Source: Acidipropionibacterium timonense (GTDB lineage Bacteria; Actinomycetota; Actinomycetes; Propionibacteriales; Propionibacteriaceae). From it: a DNA stretch of 32,214 nt. The notes under the pieces were generated by a model that was given only the letters and a program-made list of their open reading frames with translations, searched no databases and was not told where the DNA came from. The position numbers and the translations under genes were made by a program. Location: positions 786,915-819,128 of the forward strand of contig NZ_LR027558.1 of the NCBI RefSeq assembly GCF_900605005.1, in the 5' to 3' direction. Position 1 is the first letter of the stretch; every line of letters begins with the position of its first letter. This document shows, piece after piece, positions 15,470 to 24,004 of the stretch.

Positions 15470-16422
15470 GAGGCGCTCCGATCGCCACGGTTCGTCAGCC
15501 AGTTCTGCGCCAGCCCGAAGACGACGATGACGGCGGTGAGGATGACGGTGCCGGCTCCGCCGACGCCGAGGTCCTGCTGGGAGCCGCCGACGCTCACCAT
15601 GTACAGGTGGACCAGCGGTGGCCGGGCGTAGGGCGGGTACCCGCCGGCCGTCGAGAGCATGTTGAAGAACTCGTCGAAGGCCTGGAAGGCGCCGATGAGC
15701 AGGAGCATGAGGACGGCGGCGCTCGTGCCGCGCAGCTGGGGGAGGGTGACGTACCGCAGGGTCCGCCAGCGCCCGGCGCCGTCGATCGCGGCGGCCTCGT
15801 AGGTGTCGGTGGGGATGCGGTTGAGCCCGGCGATGAGGAGGATCATGTAGTAGCCCACCTGGAGCCACAACCGCAGCGAGACGATGGCCACCCAGTACCA
15901 GGACCCGACTCCGCCGAGCCAGTTGACGTCCTGCCCGCCGAACCGGCGCAGCAGCGAGTTGATGAGACCGAACCGGGCACCGTTGAAGAAGCTCAGCCGC
16001 CACACCATCGACGCGACGACGTAGGAACAGGCGGTCGGGATGAAGAAGGCCGACCGGAAGAACGCCCTCAGGTGCGTGACGTTGTCGAGGGCCAGCGCCA
16101 GGGCCAGGGAGCACACATAGGTGAGCGGAACGATGAGGGCGGCGAAGGCGACGAAGGTGAGCATCGAGTTGCGGAACAACTGGTCCGACAGGAGGTACTC
16201 GTAGTTCGCCAGGCCGACGAATCTCGTCGGGCGCAGGGTGGCGCGGGCGTCGAAGAACGACAGGTACGCGCTCCAGATGATGGGGACGTAGACGAAGACG
16301 AGGAGCCCCACGAGGAACGGGGCGACGAAGAGGGCGAACCACAGGTTGCGACCCTGGTGCCCGCGGACCCGGCGCCACAGCGTCGGGCTCGCGCTCGTCC
16401 TCGCGGGGCTCGTCGTGCTCAC
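15466..16422 (-). CDS. Carbohydrate ABC transporter permease (MalF/UgpA type)
   Basis: A 318-aa permease with six membrane segments beginning at about residue 27 (LWFALFVAPFLVGLLVFVYVPIIWSAYLSFF). The EAA loop is YEAAAIDGAGRWRTLRYVTLPQL, a close match to the CUT1 family. It starts at GTG 16422, whose bases overlap the stop of the binding-protein gene (GTGA), and its own stop overlaps the next permease start. These overlaps show one translationally coupled operon. In-frame sequence upstream of the GTG lies within the binding-protein gene and is not coding in this frame. Confidence 0.9.
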   Translation of the reverse strand: MSTTSPARTSASPTLWRRVRGHQGRNLWFALFVAPFLVGLLVFVYVPIIWSAYLSFFDARATLRPTRFVGLANYEYLLSDQLFRNSMLTFVAFAALIVPLTYVCSLALALALDNVTHLRAFFRSAFFIPTACSYVVASMVWRLSFFNGARFGLINSLLRRFGGQDVNWLGGVGSWYWVAIVSLRLWLQVGYYMILLIAGLNRIPTDTYEAAAIDGAGRWRTLRYVTLPQLRGTSAAVLMLLLIGAFQAFDEFFNMLSTAGGYPPYARPPLVHLYMVSVGGSQQDLGVGGAGTVILTAVIVVFGLAQNWLTNRGDRSAS

Positions 16423-17717
16423 TTCTTGATGCGCTTCAGCTCGGTCTGGGCGGTCTTCTGGAAGGCGGTGAACGCCGTCTTGGGGTCGGCACCCTTGGCG
16501 ACGACGTTGGTGAGGGCCGCCGTGTAGGCGTCCGAGATGGTGCTGGTCCAGAAGAGGTCGGTGGCCTTGCCGTACTTGTCGACGAACTCGGCGGCCTCCT
16601 TGCCCGCGCCGTCGGCGATCTGGGTGCACTGGGGCACCAGGGACGACTGGGACGGGATGTGGGTGCCGTACGAGTTGGCGAAGTCGATCTGCTTGTCGGT
16701 CTGGTCGACCCACAGCCACTTGTTGTACGCCTTCGCGGCATCGACGGCGTTGTTCGCCCCCTTGGCGGCGACGCAGGAGCCGTAAGCGCCGAAGGGGACG
16801 GCCTGCTTGCCGGAGGTGCCGATGGCCGGGAAGGGGAGGACGTCGAAGTCGTCGGACCACTTCTTCTTGATGTCATTGAGCGACCACAGGCCGCCCCACT
16901 GCATCGCCGTCTCGCCGTTGACGAAGGCCGAGCCGTCGTACCAGTCCTTCGAGGCGCTCTGGAGGAGGTTGCCCGACTTGTAGAAGTCACGGAAGGAGGT
17001 GACAGCGGTGAAGAACGCGTCCTCGAGGAAGCCGATGTCGGTGCGGTCGGAGTTCAACTGGTCGAGGCCGGAGGCCCAGATGAGCATGTTGCTCAGCACC
17101 CCGATGCCGCCGTCGTTGCCGGCGAAGAAACCGCCCATGTCCTTGGTCTTGACGGCCTTGGCGGCCTCGACGAGCTCGGCGAAGGTCTTCGGCGGGTTGA
17201 CCTTGGCCTTCTCGAGGAGCGACTTGCGGTAGTAGAGGAGCTGCATGTCGACGACCTGCGGGATGGCGTAGATCTTGCCCTCGTAGGTCATCCGGTCGAG
17301 GACCGGCTTGGAGAACTTGTCCTTGGCGTCGCCGAGGGTGTCGGTGAGGTCGACGACCTGGCCCTGCTGGATCATGTCGAGGGTCGCGCCGTACTCGGAC
17401 TCGAAGACGTCGGGAATGCCGCTGCCCGACAGGAGGGTCGTGGCCAGCAGCTTCATGTAGTCGGTGCCCGGGGTCCACTTGACGGTGACCTGGGCGTCCT
17501 TGTAGTCCTTCGCGTAGCGGTTGACGGCCTGCTGGACCCCCTTCTCGCCATACTCGTGGTACCACTGGGTGATCTTGGCCGAGGCGCCGGCCGAACCGGA
17601 GGCCGAGGACTTCGATCCGGTGTCGACACCGCCGGAGTTGGAGCCGCAGGCGCTGAGGACGGCGGCAGCGGCGATGCCGGTCATGCCGCCCATGAGGTGA
17701 CGTCGAGAGATGTTCAT
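16419..17717 (-). CDS. Extracellular sugar-binding lipoprotein of an ABC importer
   Basis: A 432-aa solute-binding protein of the family-1 (maltose/oligosaccharide) type. The N-terminus carries a Tat-like SRRHLM motif followed by a hydrophobic stretch and a lipobox LSAC, placing the lipid-bearing Cys at residue 24 and the mature protein outside the membrane. Later blocks fit the fold: DVFESEYGATLDMIQQGQVVDLT, YEGKIYAIPQ, LLYYRKSLLEKA, PKTFAELVEAAKAV, and GETAMQWGGLWSL. It opens a three-gene importer with both permeases overlapping behind it. No ribosome site precedes the ATG, and a -10-like TAGTCT ends seven bases upstream, so the mRNA is probably leaderless. The sugar is unknown. Confidence 0.91.
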   Translation of the reverse strand: MNISRRHLMGGMTGIAAAAVLSACGSNSGGVDTGSKSSASGSAGASAKITQWYHEYGEKGVQQAVNRYAKDYKDAQVTVKWTPGTDYMKLLATTLLSGSGIPDVFESEYGATLDMIQQGQVVDLTDTLGDAKDKFSKPVLDRMTYEGKIYAIPQVVDMQLLYYRKSLLEKAKVNPPKTFAELVEAAKAVKTKDMGGFFAGNDGGIGVLSNMLIWASGLDQLNSDRTDIGFLEDAFFTAVTSFRDFYKSGNLLQSASKDWYDGSAFVNGETAMQWGGLWSLNDIKKKWSDDFDVLPFPAIGTSGKQAVPFGAYGSCVAAKGANNAVDAAKAYNKWLWVDQTDKQIDFANSYGTHIPSQSSLVPQCTQIADGAGKEAAEFVDKYGKATDLFWTSTISDAYTAALTNVVAKGADPKTAFTAFQKTAQTELKRIKK

Positions 17718-17724
17718 GACCGAA

Positions 17725-17730
17725 AGACTA
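17725..17730 (-). promoter_or_regulatory. -10 element of a probable leaderless promoter for the importer operon
   Basis: TAGTCT on the minus strand (17730-17725) fits the TANNNT actinobacterial -10 and ends 7 bases before the ATG at 17717. That is the spacing expected when transcription begins at the start codon. No Shine-Dalgarno-like run lies between, and no clear -35 is visible. Confidence 0.4.
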
Positions 17731-17801
17731 TGGTGTCGGCGCGTGTTCCGGAGCGGGTCCGGCCGCCTGTGACCGAATCGTGACCGGTTGAGGGGAGTTC
17801 C

Positions 17802-18983
17802 ATGACCGTCGAGTTCGCCCGGGGCGTGCTGCCGGACGACCTCCCGGCTTGCGCCGGGGGCCCATGGGGGGTGTACGTCCACGTCCCGTTCTGCGCCAGC
17901 CGGTGCGGCTACTGCGATTTCAACACCTATGTGCTGGCCTCCATGGGGCCTGACGCCGTCGCCGACTACCTCCGTTCCGCGCATCGCGAACTCGACCTCG
18001 CGGCGTCCAGGATGGGAGACGCCGTACCGCAAGTTGGGACGATCTTCGTCGGTGGGGGGACGCCGACGATGCTCACCCCAGCCCAGCTCGGGTCGCTCGT
18101 CGGCCACATCGCGGACCTGTGGGGCCTGGCCCCGGGAGCCGAGGTGACGACCGAGGCCAACCCCGAGACCCTTTCCGAGCCGGTCCTGGTCGGGCTCCTC
18201 GAGGCCGGCGTCAACCGGCTGTCGATGGGGATGCAGTCGGCCGACCGGTCCGTGCTGCGGGTCCTCGATCGCGTCCACACCCCGGGACGGGCCGTGGAGA
18301 TGGCGCTGGCAGCCCGGAAGGTCGGCTTCGACGACGTCTCCCTCGACCTCATCTTCGGCGCTCCCGGGGAGACCCTCGACTCCTGGCGGAGGACCCTGGG
18401 GACGACCCTCGAGGCCGAGCCCGACCATGTGAGCGCCTACTCGCTCATCGTCGAGGAGGGCACCCGGCTGGCCGCCCGGATTCGACGCGGGGAGCTGCCG
18501 ATGACCGACGAGGACGACCTGGCCGACAAGTACCTCCTGGCCGAGGAGGTGCTCACCGACGCCGGGCTGGCCAACTACGAGGTCTCGAACTGGGCGCGGC
18601 CGGGCCATCGCAGCGAGCACAACCTCGGCTACTGGCTCGGTCGGGACTGGTGGGGCGTGGGTCCCGGAGCGCACTCCCACGTCAACGGTCTGCGCTGGTG
18701 GAACCACAAGCGTCCGGCACGCTACGCCGAGCTCCTTGACGCCGGCCTCCTGCCGGTCGAGGACGGGGAGCGGCTCACCGCCGAGCAGCGCCATGAGGAG
18801 ACGGTGCTGCTGGCGCTGCGACTGGCCGAGGGGCTGCCCCTGGCCGAGCTCACCGACGTCGAGCAGAACCGTGCCGCCCGCGTCGTCACCGATGGTCTGG
18901 GTGCCGTCCAGGGGGGACGGTTGCGGCTCAATCTGCGCGGGCGTCTGCTGGCCGACCGGATCATCACGGAGTTGCTGGCATGA
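17802..18983 (+). CDS. hemW: Radical SAM heme chaperone HemW (formerly annotated as HemN-like)
   Basis: A 393-aa radical SAM protein. It has VYVHVPFCASRCGYCDFNTY with the CxxxCxxC iron-sulfur cysteines at about residues 32-39, then GTIFVGGGTPTML, EANPETL, NRLSMGMQS and DLIFGAPGET, in the order found in HemW. The C-terminal NYEVSNWARPG and EHNLGYWLGRDWWGVGPGAHSH are diagnostic of HemW rather than true oxygen-independent coproporphyrinogen oxidase. HemW binds heme and hands it to acceptor proteins. GAGGGGAG precedes the ATG at 17802. It diverges from the importer operon and overlaps the next gene by four bases. In many actinobacteria hemW lies near hrcA, as here. Confidence 0.93.
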   Translation: MTVEFARGVLPDDLPACAGGPWGVYVHVPFCASRCGYCDFNTYVLASMGPDAVADYLRSAHRELDLAASRMGDAVPQVGTIFVGGGTPTMLTPAQLGSLVGHIADLWGLAPGAEVTTEANPETLSEPVLVGLLEAGVNRLSMGMQSADRSVLRVLDRVHTPGRAVEMALAARKVGFDDVSLDLIFGAPGETLDSWRRTLGTTLEAEPDHVSAYSLIVEEGTRLAARIRRGELPMTDEDDLADKYLLAEEVLTDAGLANYEVSNWARPGHRSEHNLGYWLGRDWWGVGPGAHSHVNGLRWWNHKRPARYAELLDAGLLPVEDGERLTAEQRHEETVLLALRLAEGLPLAELTDVEQNRAARVVTDGLGAVQGGRLRLNLRGRLLADRIITELLA

Positions 18984-20422
18984 CCCGGCGAGTCGTCGAC
19001 GTGCTGGGGACGGCGCTGCTGGCGACCCTCTACGCCGCCTACAGCGTGCAGCGACACGCGACGTTCGTGACCGGCGGCCACGACCTGGGCATCTTCGACC
19101 AGGCGCTGCGGCACGTCAGCCGCGGGCAACCGCCGCTGTCGCCGGTCAAGGGAGTCGGCTTCGACCTGCTGGGCGACCACTTCCACCCGCTGCTCGGTGT
19201 CCTCGCGCCGCTGTACTGGTGGTGGGACGACCCCCGGGTGCTGCTGGTCGCCCAGGCCGTCATCGTCGCCGCGGCCGCTCCCGTACTCGTCCGCATCGTG
19301 CAGCGACGACTGGACCCGACGGTGGCGAGGGTGCTGGTGGCCCTCGTCATGGTGTCGTGGCCGATCCAGGGGCTCATCGACTTCGACGTCCACGAGGTGT
19401 GCCTCGCGGTCCCACTGCTGTGCCTGGCCTTCGATGCCCTCGACACGCGAGCGGCAGGGCGGTTCCTCTGCTGGTGTGCCCTGCTGCTGGGGGTGCGCGA
19501 GGACATGGGTCTGGTGGTGGGCCTGCTGGGAGCGGTGTGGCTGGTGGAGGCCCGGCACTGTGGCCGCCGGAGACTGCTCCCGGGGGTGGCGGCACTGGTG
19601 CTCGGTCCGGTCGCCATGGTCGTCGTGACGACCGTCGTCATCCCCGCCCATTCGTCGTCGGGATTCGCCTACTGGAACTTCGGTGGCCTCGCCGACACTC
19701 CCCGAGCCCTCGTCATCACGGTGCTCACGCACCCTCTGCGCGCCCTGGGGCTGCTCGTCGACGCCCCCGCCAAGCGACTGACCCTGGCGCTCCTCACGGC
19801 ACCGCTGGCGGGGGCGTTCCTGGCCTCTCCCCGGTTCCTCGTGTGCTTGCCGTTGGTCGTCGAACGGTTCTGGGCGAGCCGGACGACCCTGTGGCGGCCG
19901 CAGTTCCACTACAACAGTGCGGTCTTCGTCATCCTCGTCATCGCCGCGGTCGACGCTCTCGGTCGGGTGTCTGCGAGGTGGCGTCGCATCGGCGGACGGA
20001 TCATCACGGCGACCCTGGCCGTCACCCTCGTCGTGGCGCCGGTCGTCTCGGCCGCGAGCTCGCCGTTCACCCTTGTTCCCGGACGGATGGGTGAACTCGG
20101 TTCGACACGAGTGCAGGCTCTGCGCCGGGCCGTCTCGCTGGTGCCGGCGCAGACCTGCGTCGTCGCCGACAACCGCGTCGTGCCCCACCTCACCGTCACG
20201 AACCGTGCCACGGTGCCGGGAACACCCAGCCCTCGGGCCGACTACGTCGTCCTCGACCTCGGCCGGGACGAGACCGGCAACTCCCTGGGCTCGCCCGGGG
20301 CCGTCCTCGGTTCCTACCTCGTGCAGGGGTACCGCATGGTCCTCGACGAGTCGGGAGTCGTCGTCCTGCAACGTCCGGGGGCGCGCCAGGACGCGACGCG
20401 CTGTGGGCCGCTCGCGCCCTGA
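18980..20422 (+). CDS. DUF2079 family polytopic membrane protein
   Basis: A 480-aa integral membrane protein with about ten hydrophobic segments. The N-terminal FVTGGHDLGIFDQALRHVSRG and GDHFHPLLGVLAPLYW motifs are the DUF2079 signature. This family resembles polyprenyl-phosphate-dependent glycosyltransferases of the GT-C fold, and the loop Asp/His residues just named could serve as a catalytic site (inference from fold similarity). The C-terminal 110 residues form a soluble outer domain (VVADNRVVPHLTVTNRAT). The start overlaps the hemW stop (ATGA), and DUF3097 follows after 28 bases. No substrate can be assigned. Confidence 0.82.
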   Translation: MTRRVVDVLGTALLATLYAAYSVQRHATFVTGGHDLGIFDQALRHVSRGQPPLSPVKGVGFDLLGDHFHPLLGVLAPLYWWWDDPRVLLVAQAVIVAAAAPVLVRIVQRRLDPTVARVLVALVMVSWPIQGLIDFDVHEVCLAVPLLCLAFDALDTRAAGRFLCWCALLLGVREDMGLVVGLLGAVWLVEARHCGRRRLLPGVAALVLGPVAMVVVTTVVIPAHSSSGFAYWNFGGLADTPRALVITVLTHPLRALGLLVDAPAKRLTLALLTAPLAGAFLASPRFLVCLPLVVERFWASRTTLWRPQFHYNSAVFVILVIAAVDALGRVSARWRRIGGRIITATLAVTLVVAPVVSAASSPFTLVPGRMGELGSTRVQALRRAVSLVPAQTCVVADNRVVPHLTVTNRATVPGTPSPRADYVVLDLGRDETGNSLGSPGAVLGSYLVQGYRMVLDESGVVVLQRPGARQDATRCGPLAP

Positions 20423-20450
20423 CCACGGGCGCGGTCCTAGGCTGTCCAAG

Positions 20451-21308
20451 GTGACCGACCGCTACTCCCACGACGTCCTGGCCAAGGGCTGGCAGCGAGC
20501 CAGCCGCCCGACGAGCACCGATGTGCCACTGGAACTCGGGATGGTCGTCGAGGACCCGAGTTCGGGCTTCGTCGGGGCCGTCGTCAGGTGGGAGAACGGG
20601 CTGGTCGTCCTCGAGGATCGCCATGACAGGCGTCGATCCTTCCCGGTGGGCCCCGGCTTCTGGCTCGACGGCAAGCCGGTGAGCCTGCGCATCCCGCCGC
20701 GGCAGGGGTCGGCCCGGGCCAGCCACACCGCCTCGGGATCGCGGGTGGGTGAGCAACCCGAGGAGGCGCGCACCGCCCTGCCCAGCCGGATCTATGTCGA
20801 GGGGCGGCACGACGCCGAGCTCGTCGAGAAGATCTGGGGCGACGACCTGCGTCACGTCGGCGTCGTCGTCGAGTACATGGGTGGCATGGACGACCTCGTC
20901 GGCATCGTCGCGCAGTTCCGGCCCGGCCCGGGGCACCGACTCGGGGTGCTCGTCGACCACCTCGTCGCCGGCACCAAGGAGTCGCGGGTGGCCGCCGAGG
21001 TACGTCGAGGTGGGTACGGCGACTTCGTCATGATCACCGGGCACCGCTTCATCGACGTCTGGCAAGCCATCAAGCCCGAGCGGATCGACCGCAAGGAGTG
21101 GCCGCAGGTACCCCTCGACGAGGACTTCAAGCTCGGCACCCTCAAGCGCCTCGGCCTGCCGCACGAGACCCAGGGTGACGTCGGTCGGGCCTGGCAGGCG
21201 ATCCTCGCCCGGGTGCGCGACTGGCACGACCTCGACCCGAGGTTCAACACCGAGATGGAGAAACTCATCGACTTCGTCACCGCCGACCACCTCGAGGAGC
21301 TCTCATGA
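20451..21308 (+). CDS. DUF3097 family protein, possible degenerate TOPRIM fold
   Basis: A 285-aa actinobacterial protein of the DUF3097 type. An N-terminal part of about 90 residues contains a small beta-rich domain (GMVVEDPSSGFVGAVVRWENGLVVLEDR). Then comes SRIYVEGRHDAELVEKIWG, GVVVEYMGGMDDL and GVLVDHLVAGTKESRVAAEV. The EG..D motif and the later VLVDHLVAGTKE resemble TOPRIM domains of primases and RNase M5, except that the usual DxD is DHL. That comparison is mine and needs a profile search. The start is GTG 20451; an upstream open frame is the antisense-like shadow of the DUF2079 gene. The stop overlaps the next ATG, so it is coupled to the phosphatase gene. Confidence 0.82.
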   Translation: MTDRYSHDVLAKGWQRASRPTSTDVPLELGMVVEDPSSGFVGAVVRWENGLVVLEDRHDRRRSFPVGPGFWLDGKPVSLRIPPRQGSARASHTASGSRVGEQPEEARTALPSRIYVEGRHDAELVEKIWGDDLRHVGVVVEYMGGMDDLVGIVAQFRPGPGHRLGVLVDHLVAGTKESRVAAEVRRGGYGDFVMITGHRFIDVWQAIKPERIDRKEWPQVPLDEDFKLGTLKRLGLPHETQGDVGRAWQAILARVRDWHDLDPRFNTEMEKLIDFVTADHLEELS

Positions 21309-22097
21309 GCACGGCCGACATCCCGACCCGGCAGGTTTCCGCATTCATCCGCGACGTGTCGGCCCCGGGTCATCGACCCGCGGTTCCGTCGCCTCGAGGA
21401 GAGTCAGATCCACGAGAAGAAGCCCGGCGACCTCGTCACCGACGCCGACCGCCAGGCTGAAGCGGAGCTTGCCCGCCAGCTCACCGCAGCCGGCGGCGGG
21501 ATCGTCGTCGGGGAGGAGTCGGTCTTCGTCGATGACGCGGTGCTCGCGCAGTTGCCGACCGCCGACCTGGTCTGGGTCATCGACCCCATCGACGGGACGA
21601 GGAACTTCGTCCGTGGATCGGCCGATCACGCCGTCATGGTGGCCGAGGTGCGCTCCGGGGTGACGACGAGGTCATGGATCTGGCAGCCCCAACTGGGGCA
21701 CCTGTGGATCGCCGAGCGGGGGAGGGGCCTCACCTGCGACGGCGTGCCGGTGCGACACGGGTCGTCGTCCGGGGTGGTCCATGCCGTGACGACCCTGCCG
21801 CGGCGTCAGACCGATGGACCGGCGCTGTCCTGGGGGCCGGCGCACTCGTGCTGTGGGGTCGACTACCCGATGGTGTGTCGCGGTGAGCAGGAGGCTGTCG
21901 TGTGGTTCCACCCCAACCCGTGGGACCACCTGCCCGGGGCGCTCATGGTCGTCGAGAGTGGCGGGGTCGTGCGCGGGGTCGACGGCGTCGACTACACCGC
22001 CTCGCACCGGCGGGACGACGGCCCGGTCATCGCCGCGGTCGACGAACGGGCCTGGCAGCTCGTCGCCTCCGCCCTGTTCTCGGCCACCGCCTTCTAA
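21305..22097 (+). pseudogene. Inositol monophosphatase family gene, frameshifted near 21366
   Basis: The ATG at 21305 overlaps the DUF3097 stop (ATGA), but this frame fails after about 50 residues. From 21366 the next frame carries a normal phosphatase: RVIDPRF, the metal motifs DLVTDAD, GEES and WVIDPIDGTRNF, and the C-terminal WDHLPGALMVVESGG. One extra C in the CCCC run at 21363-21366 explains the shift. Removing it gives a protein of about 263 aa with every catalytic motif. This enzyme class removes phosphate from inositol-1-phosphate, histidinol-phosphate or related sugars; which one is unclear. A sequencing error in the homopolymer and a real mutation are both possible. Confidence 0.86.
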
Positions 22098-22098
22098 C

Positions 22099-22902
22099 TC
22101 ACCGCTGGGACAGTGGCAGCAGGCCCTTGCGGGTGATCCCGCGGGCGGTGAGCTGGTCGGCGATCGCCGGCACCCAGTCGGTGACCGTCGCCGGGGAGAA
22201 GGGCAGGTCGTCGGCGTCGAGCACGGTGGTCGGGACCTGGCCGCGCTCCATGGCGTCACGGACCCGGCTGACGACGTCCCAGATGGCATTGCGCTGGGCC
22301 ATGACCCCCTGGGCATCGGTCGGATCACCATGCCCGGGGACGAAGAGCCCCTTGCCGTCGGTGAGGTTCATGACGGTGTCCAGCGCCCCGGCCCAGCTCC
22401 AGAAGTCCGTCGTGTCGTCGGCCTGCGGGTCCCCGGAGGTTTCGAGCAGGTCACCGACGAGGATGACCTCGTCCGCGGCCACCCGCACGACGAGGTCACC
22501 GTCGGTGTGCCCGGCCCCGGGGTGGACGACCTCGGCTGCGACGTCACCCAGGTCGAGGTACGCCATGAGCGAGATGGGGTGGGTGACCTCGACCCCAGCG
22601 GCGTCGAGGGCGTCCGCGCAGTGCTCCGCGGCGCGTCGGTGCATCCAGGACGGGGCGTCGAGGCCGCCGAGTCCACCGACGTGGTCGTCGTGGTGATGGG
22701 TGAGGACGATCCGGTCGACCGGACGCCCCAGGGCCCGCGCGGCCGCCATGGCCAGCTCGGTGCCCTGCTGCGGCGTCGATCCGGTGTCGACGAGCAGGAC
22801 GTGCTGCGACCCGATGACCAAGCCGCAGGTGACCCCGTGGGGCTCCACACGTGTGGTCCACACATGGGCGGTGAGCGGGGTCCAGTGCAGGGTGCTCGTC
22901 AT
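22099..22902 (-). CDS. Metallo-beta-lactamase-fold hydrolase
   Basis: A 267-aa MBL-fold protein. VLLVDTGST and the metal-binding LTHHHDDHVGG (His69-His74) are followed by [22 protein letters not shown] and FVPGHGDP, giving the full set of His and Asp ligands. The family includes glyoxalase-like, lactonase-like and quinone-related hydrolases, and the substrate cannot be told here. The ATG at 22902 fits the start of homology. It diverges from hrcA, so its upstream region contains the CIRCE element, which may influence it. Its stop lies one base from the stop of the convergent phosphatase gene, leaving no room for a terminator. Confidence 0.87.
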   Translation of the reverse strand: MTSTLHWTPLTAHVWTTRVEPHGVTCGLVIGSQHVLLVDTGSTPQQGTELAMAAARALGRPVDRIVLTHHHDDHVGGLGGLDAPSWMHRRAAEHCADALDAAGVEVTHPISLMAYLDLGDVAAEVVHPGAGHTDGDLVVRVAADEVILVGDLLETSGDPQADDTTDFWSWAGALDTVMNLTDGKGLFVPGHGDPTDAQGVMAQRNAIWDVVSRVRDAMERGQVPTTVLDADDLPFSPATVTDWVPAIADQLTARGITRKGLLPLSQR

Positions 22903-22912
22903 GTCGGTCAGT

Positions 22913-22940
22913 CTGGCACACCCGACTTCGGGGTTACACT
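22913..22940 (+). promoter_or_regulatory. Promoter of the hrcA-dnaJ-rsmE operon
   Basis: TACACT at 22935-22940 is a good -10. CTGGCA at 22913-22918, 16 bases upstream, is a partial -35. The -10 overlaps the first bases of the CIRCE palindrome, so HrcA bound there would block RNA polymerase. Confidence 0.45.
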
Positions 22941-22965
22941 GGCACTCACACCGGTGGAGTGCCAG
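22939..22965. promoter_or_regulatory. CIRCE element (HrcA operator)
   Basis: CTGGCACTC (22939-22947), nine bases, then GAGTGCCAG (22957-22965) is a perfect inverted repeat with CIRCE spacing. The standard element is TTAGCACTC-N9-GAGTGCTAA, and the core GCACTC/GAGTGC is kept. It lies 16 bases before the hrcA start, the usual autoregulatory position, and predicts heat-inducible expression of this operon. Confidence 0.9.
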
Positions 22966-22980
22966 CCATGAGGAGGGACC

Positions 22981-23997
22981 GTGCTCGACGACCGCAAGCT
23001 CGACGTCCTCAAGGCCATCGTCACCGACTACGTCTCGAGCAAGGAACCGGTGGGCTCCAAGGCCCTCGTGGAACGTCACGGGCTCAAGGTGTCCCCGGCC
23101 ACCGTCCGCAATGACATGGCCGTCCTCGAGGACGAGGGGTACATCACCCATCCGCACACCAGTGCCGGACGCATCCCCACCGACAAGGGCTATCGCCTCT
23201 TCGTCGACCGGATCGCCACCGTCAAGCCGCTGTCGGCACCCGAGAAGCGGGCCATCCAGGCCTTCATGACCGGTGCGGTCGACCTCGACGACATCGTCAC
23301 CCGAACCGTGCGCCTGCTGGCCCAGGTCACCCACCAGGTCGCCATCATGCAGTACCCGGTGGCCTCCTCGGCGACGATCCGGCACCTCGAACTGGTGAGC
23401 CTGTCGGCCGATCGGGTGCTCGTCGTCCTCATCATGTCCTCCGGCACCGTCGAGCAGCGGTCCATCGACCTGCCCGCCCACGACGAGGCAGCCCTGGCGC
23501 GACTGCGCGACCTGCTGGCCCAGGCGACCTTCGGCCTCACCGCCGCTGACGCCGCCGAGCGTCTGTCGGCGCTCGTCGAGACCGTCGCGGCCCATGAGAC
23601 CGACCGGACGGCGGCGGTCGTCGCGGTCGTCCTCGAGATGCTCGCCGCCGACCCGTCGTCGCGGGTCGTCGTCGCCGGGGTGCCCAACCTCACCGCCTTC
23701 GGTGCGCAGTTCCCCACGACGGTGCGCCCCATCCTCGAGGCCCTCGAGGAACAGGTCGTCCTGCTGAGGCTGCTCGGCGAGGCGACGACCGAGCTGGGCG
23801 ACGTCACCGTGCGCATCGGCTCGGAGAACCGCGACCGGTCCTTCCAGGCGACGAGCCTGGTCGCCAGCGCGTACGGCGAGCCGGACGCCCTGGCCAGCCT
23901 CGGTGTCGTCGGACCCACCCGGATGGACTACCCCTCCACCATGGCCACGGTGCGCGCCGTGGCCCGCTATGTCGGCCGTTTCCTGGCAGAAGGATGA
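22981..23997 (+). CDS. hrcA: Heat-inducible transcription repressor HrcA
   Basis: A 338-aa repressor of heat-shock genes that binds CIRCE and is stabilised by GroEL. The N-terminal winged helix is clear: [39 protein letters not shown], then [18 protein letters not shown]. The GAF-like middle domain and the C-terminal [21 protein letters not shown], which ends all HrcA proteins, are both present. It starts at GTG 22981 with a GAGGAG site, 15 bases past the CIRCE element. The dnaJ gene follows after 7 bases and rsmE overlaps dnaJ, the common actinobacterial order. Confidence 0.96.
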   Translation: MLDDRKLDVLKAIVTDYVSSKEPVGSKALVERHGLKVSPATVRNDMAVLEDEGYITHPHTSAGRIPTDKGYRLFVDRIATVKPLSAPEKRAIQAFMTGAVDLDDIVTRTVRLLAQVTHQVAIMQYPVASSATIRHLELVSLSADRVLVVLIMSSGTVEQRSIDLPAHDEAALARLRDLLAQATFGLTAADAAERLSALVETVAAHETDRTAAVVAVVLEMLAADPSSRVVVAGVPNLTAFGAQFPTTVRPILEALEEQVVLLRLLGEATTELGDVTVRIGSENRDRSFQATSLVASAYGEPDALASLGVVGPTRMDYPSTMATVRAVARYVGRFLAEG

Positions 23998-24004
23998 TCC
24001 CGAA

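Noticed and set aside
18722-20449. A 575-codon minus-strand frame antisense to hemW and the DUF2079 gene.
   Set aside because: Disordered Arg/Asp/His-rich translation; both plus-strand genes are well supported.
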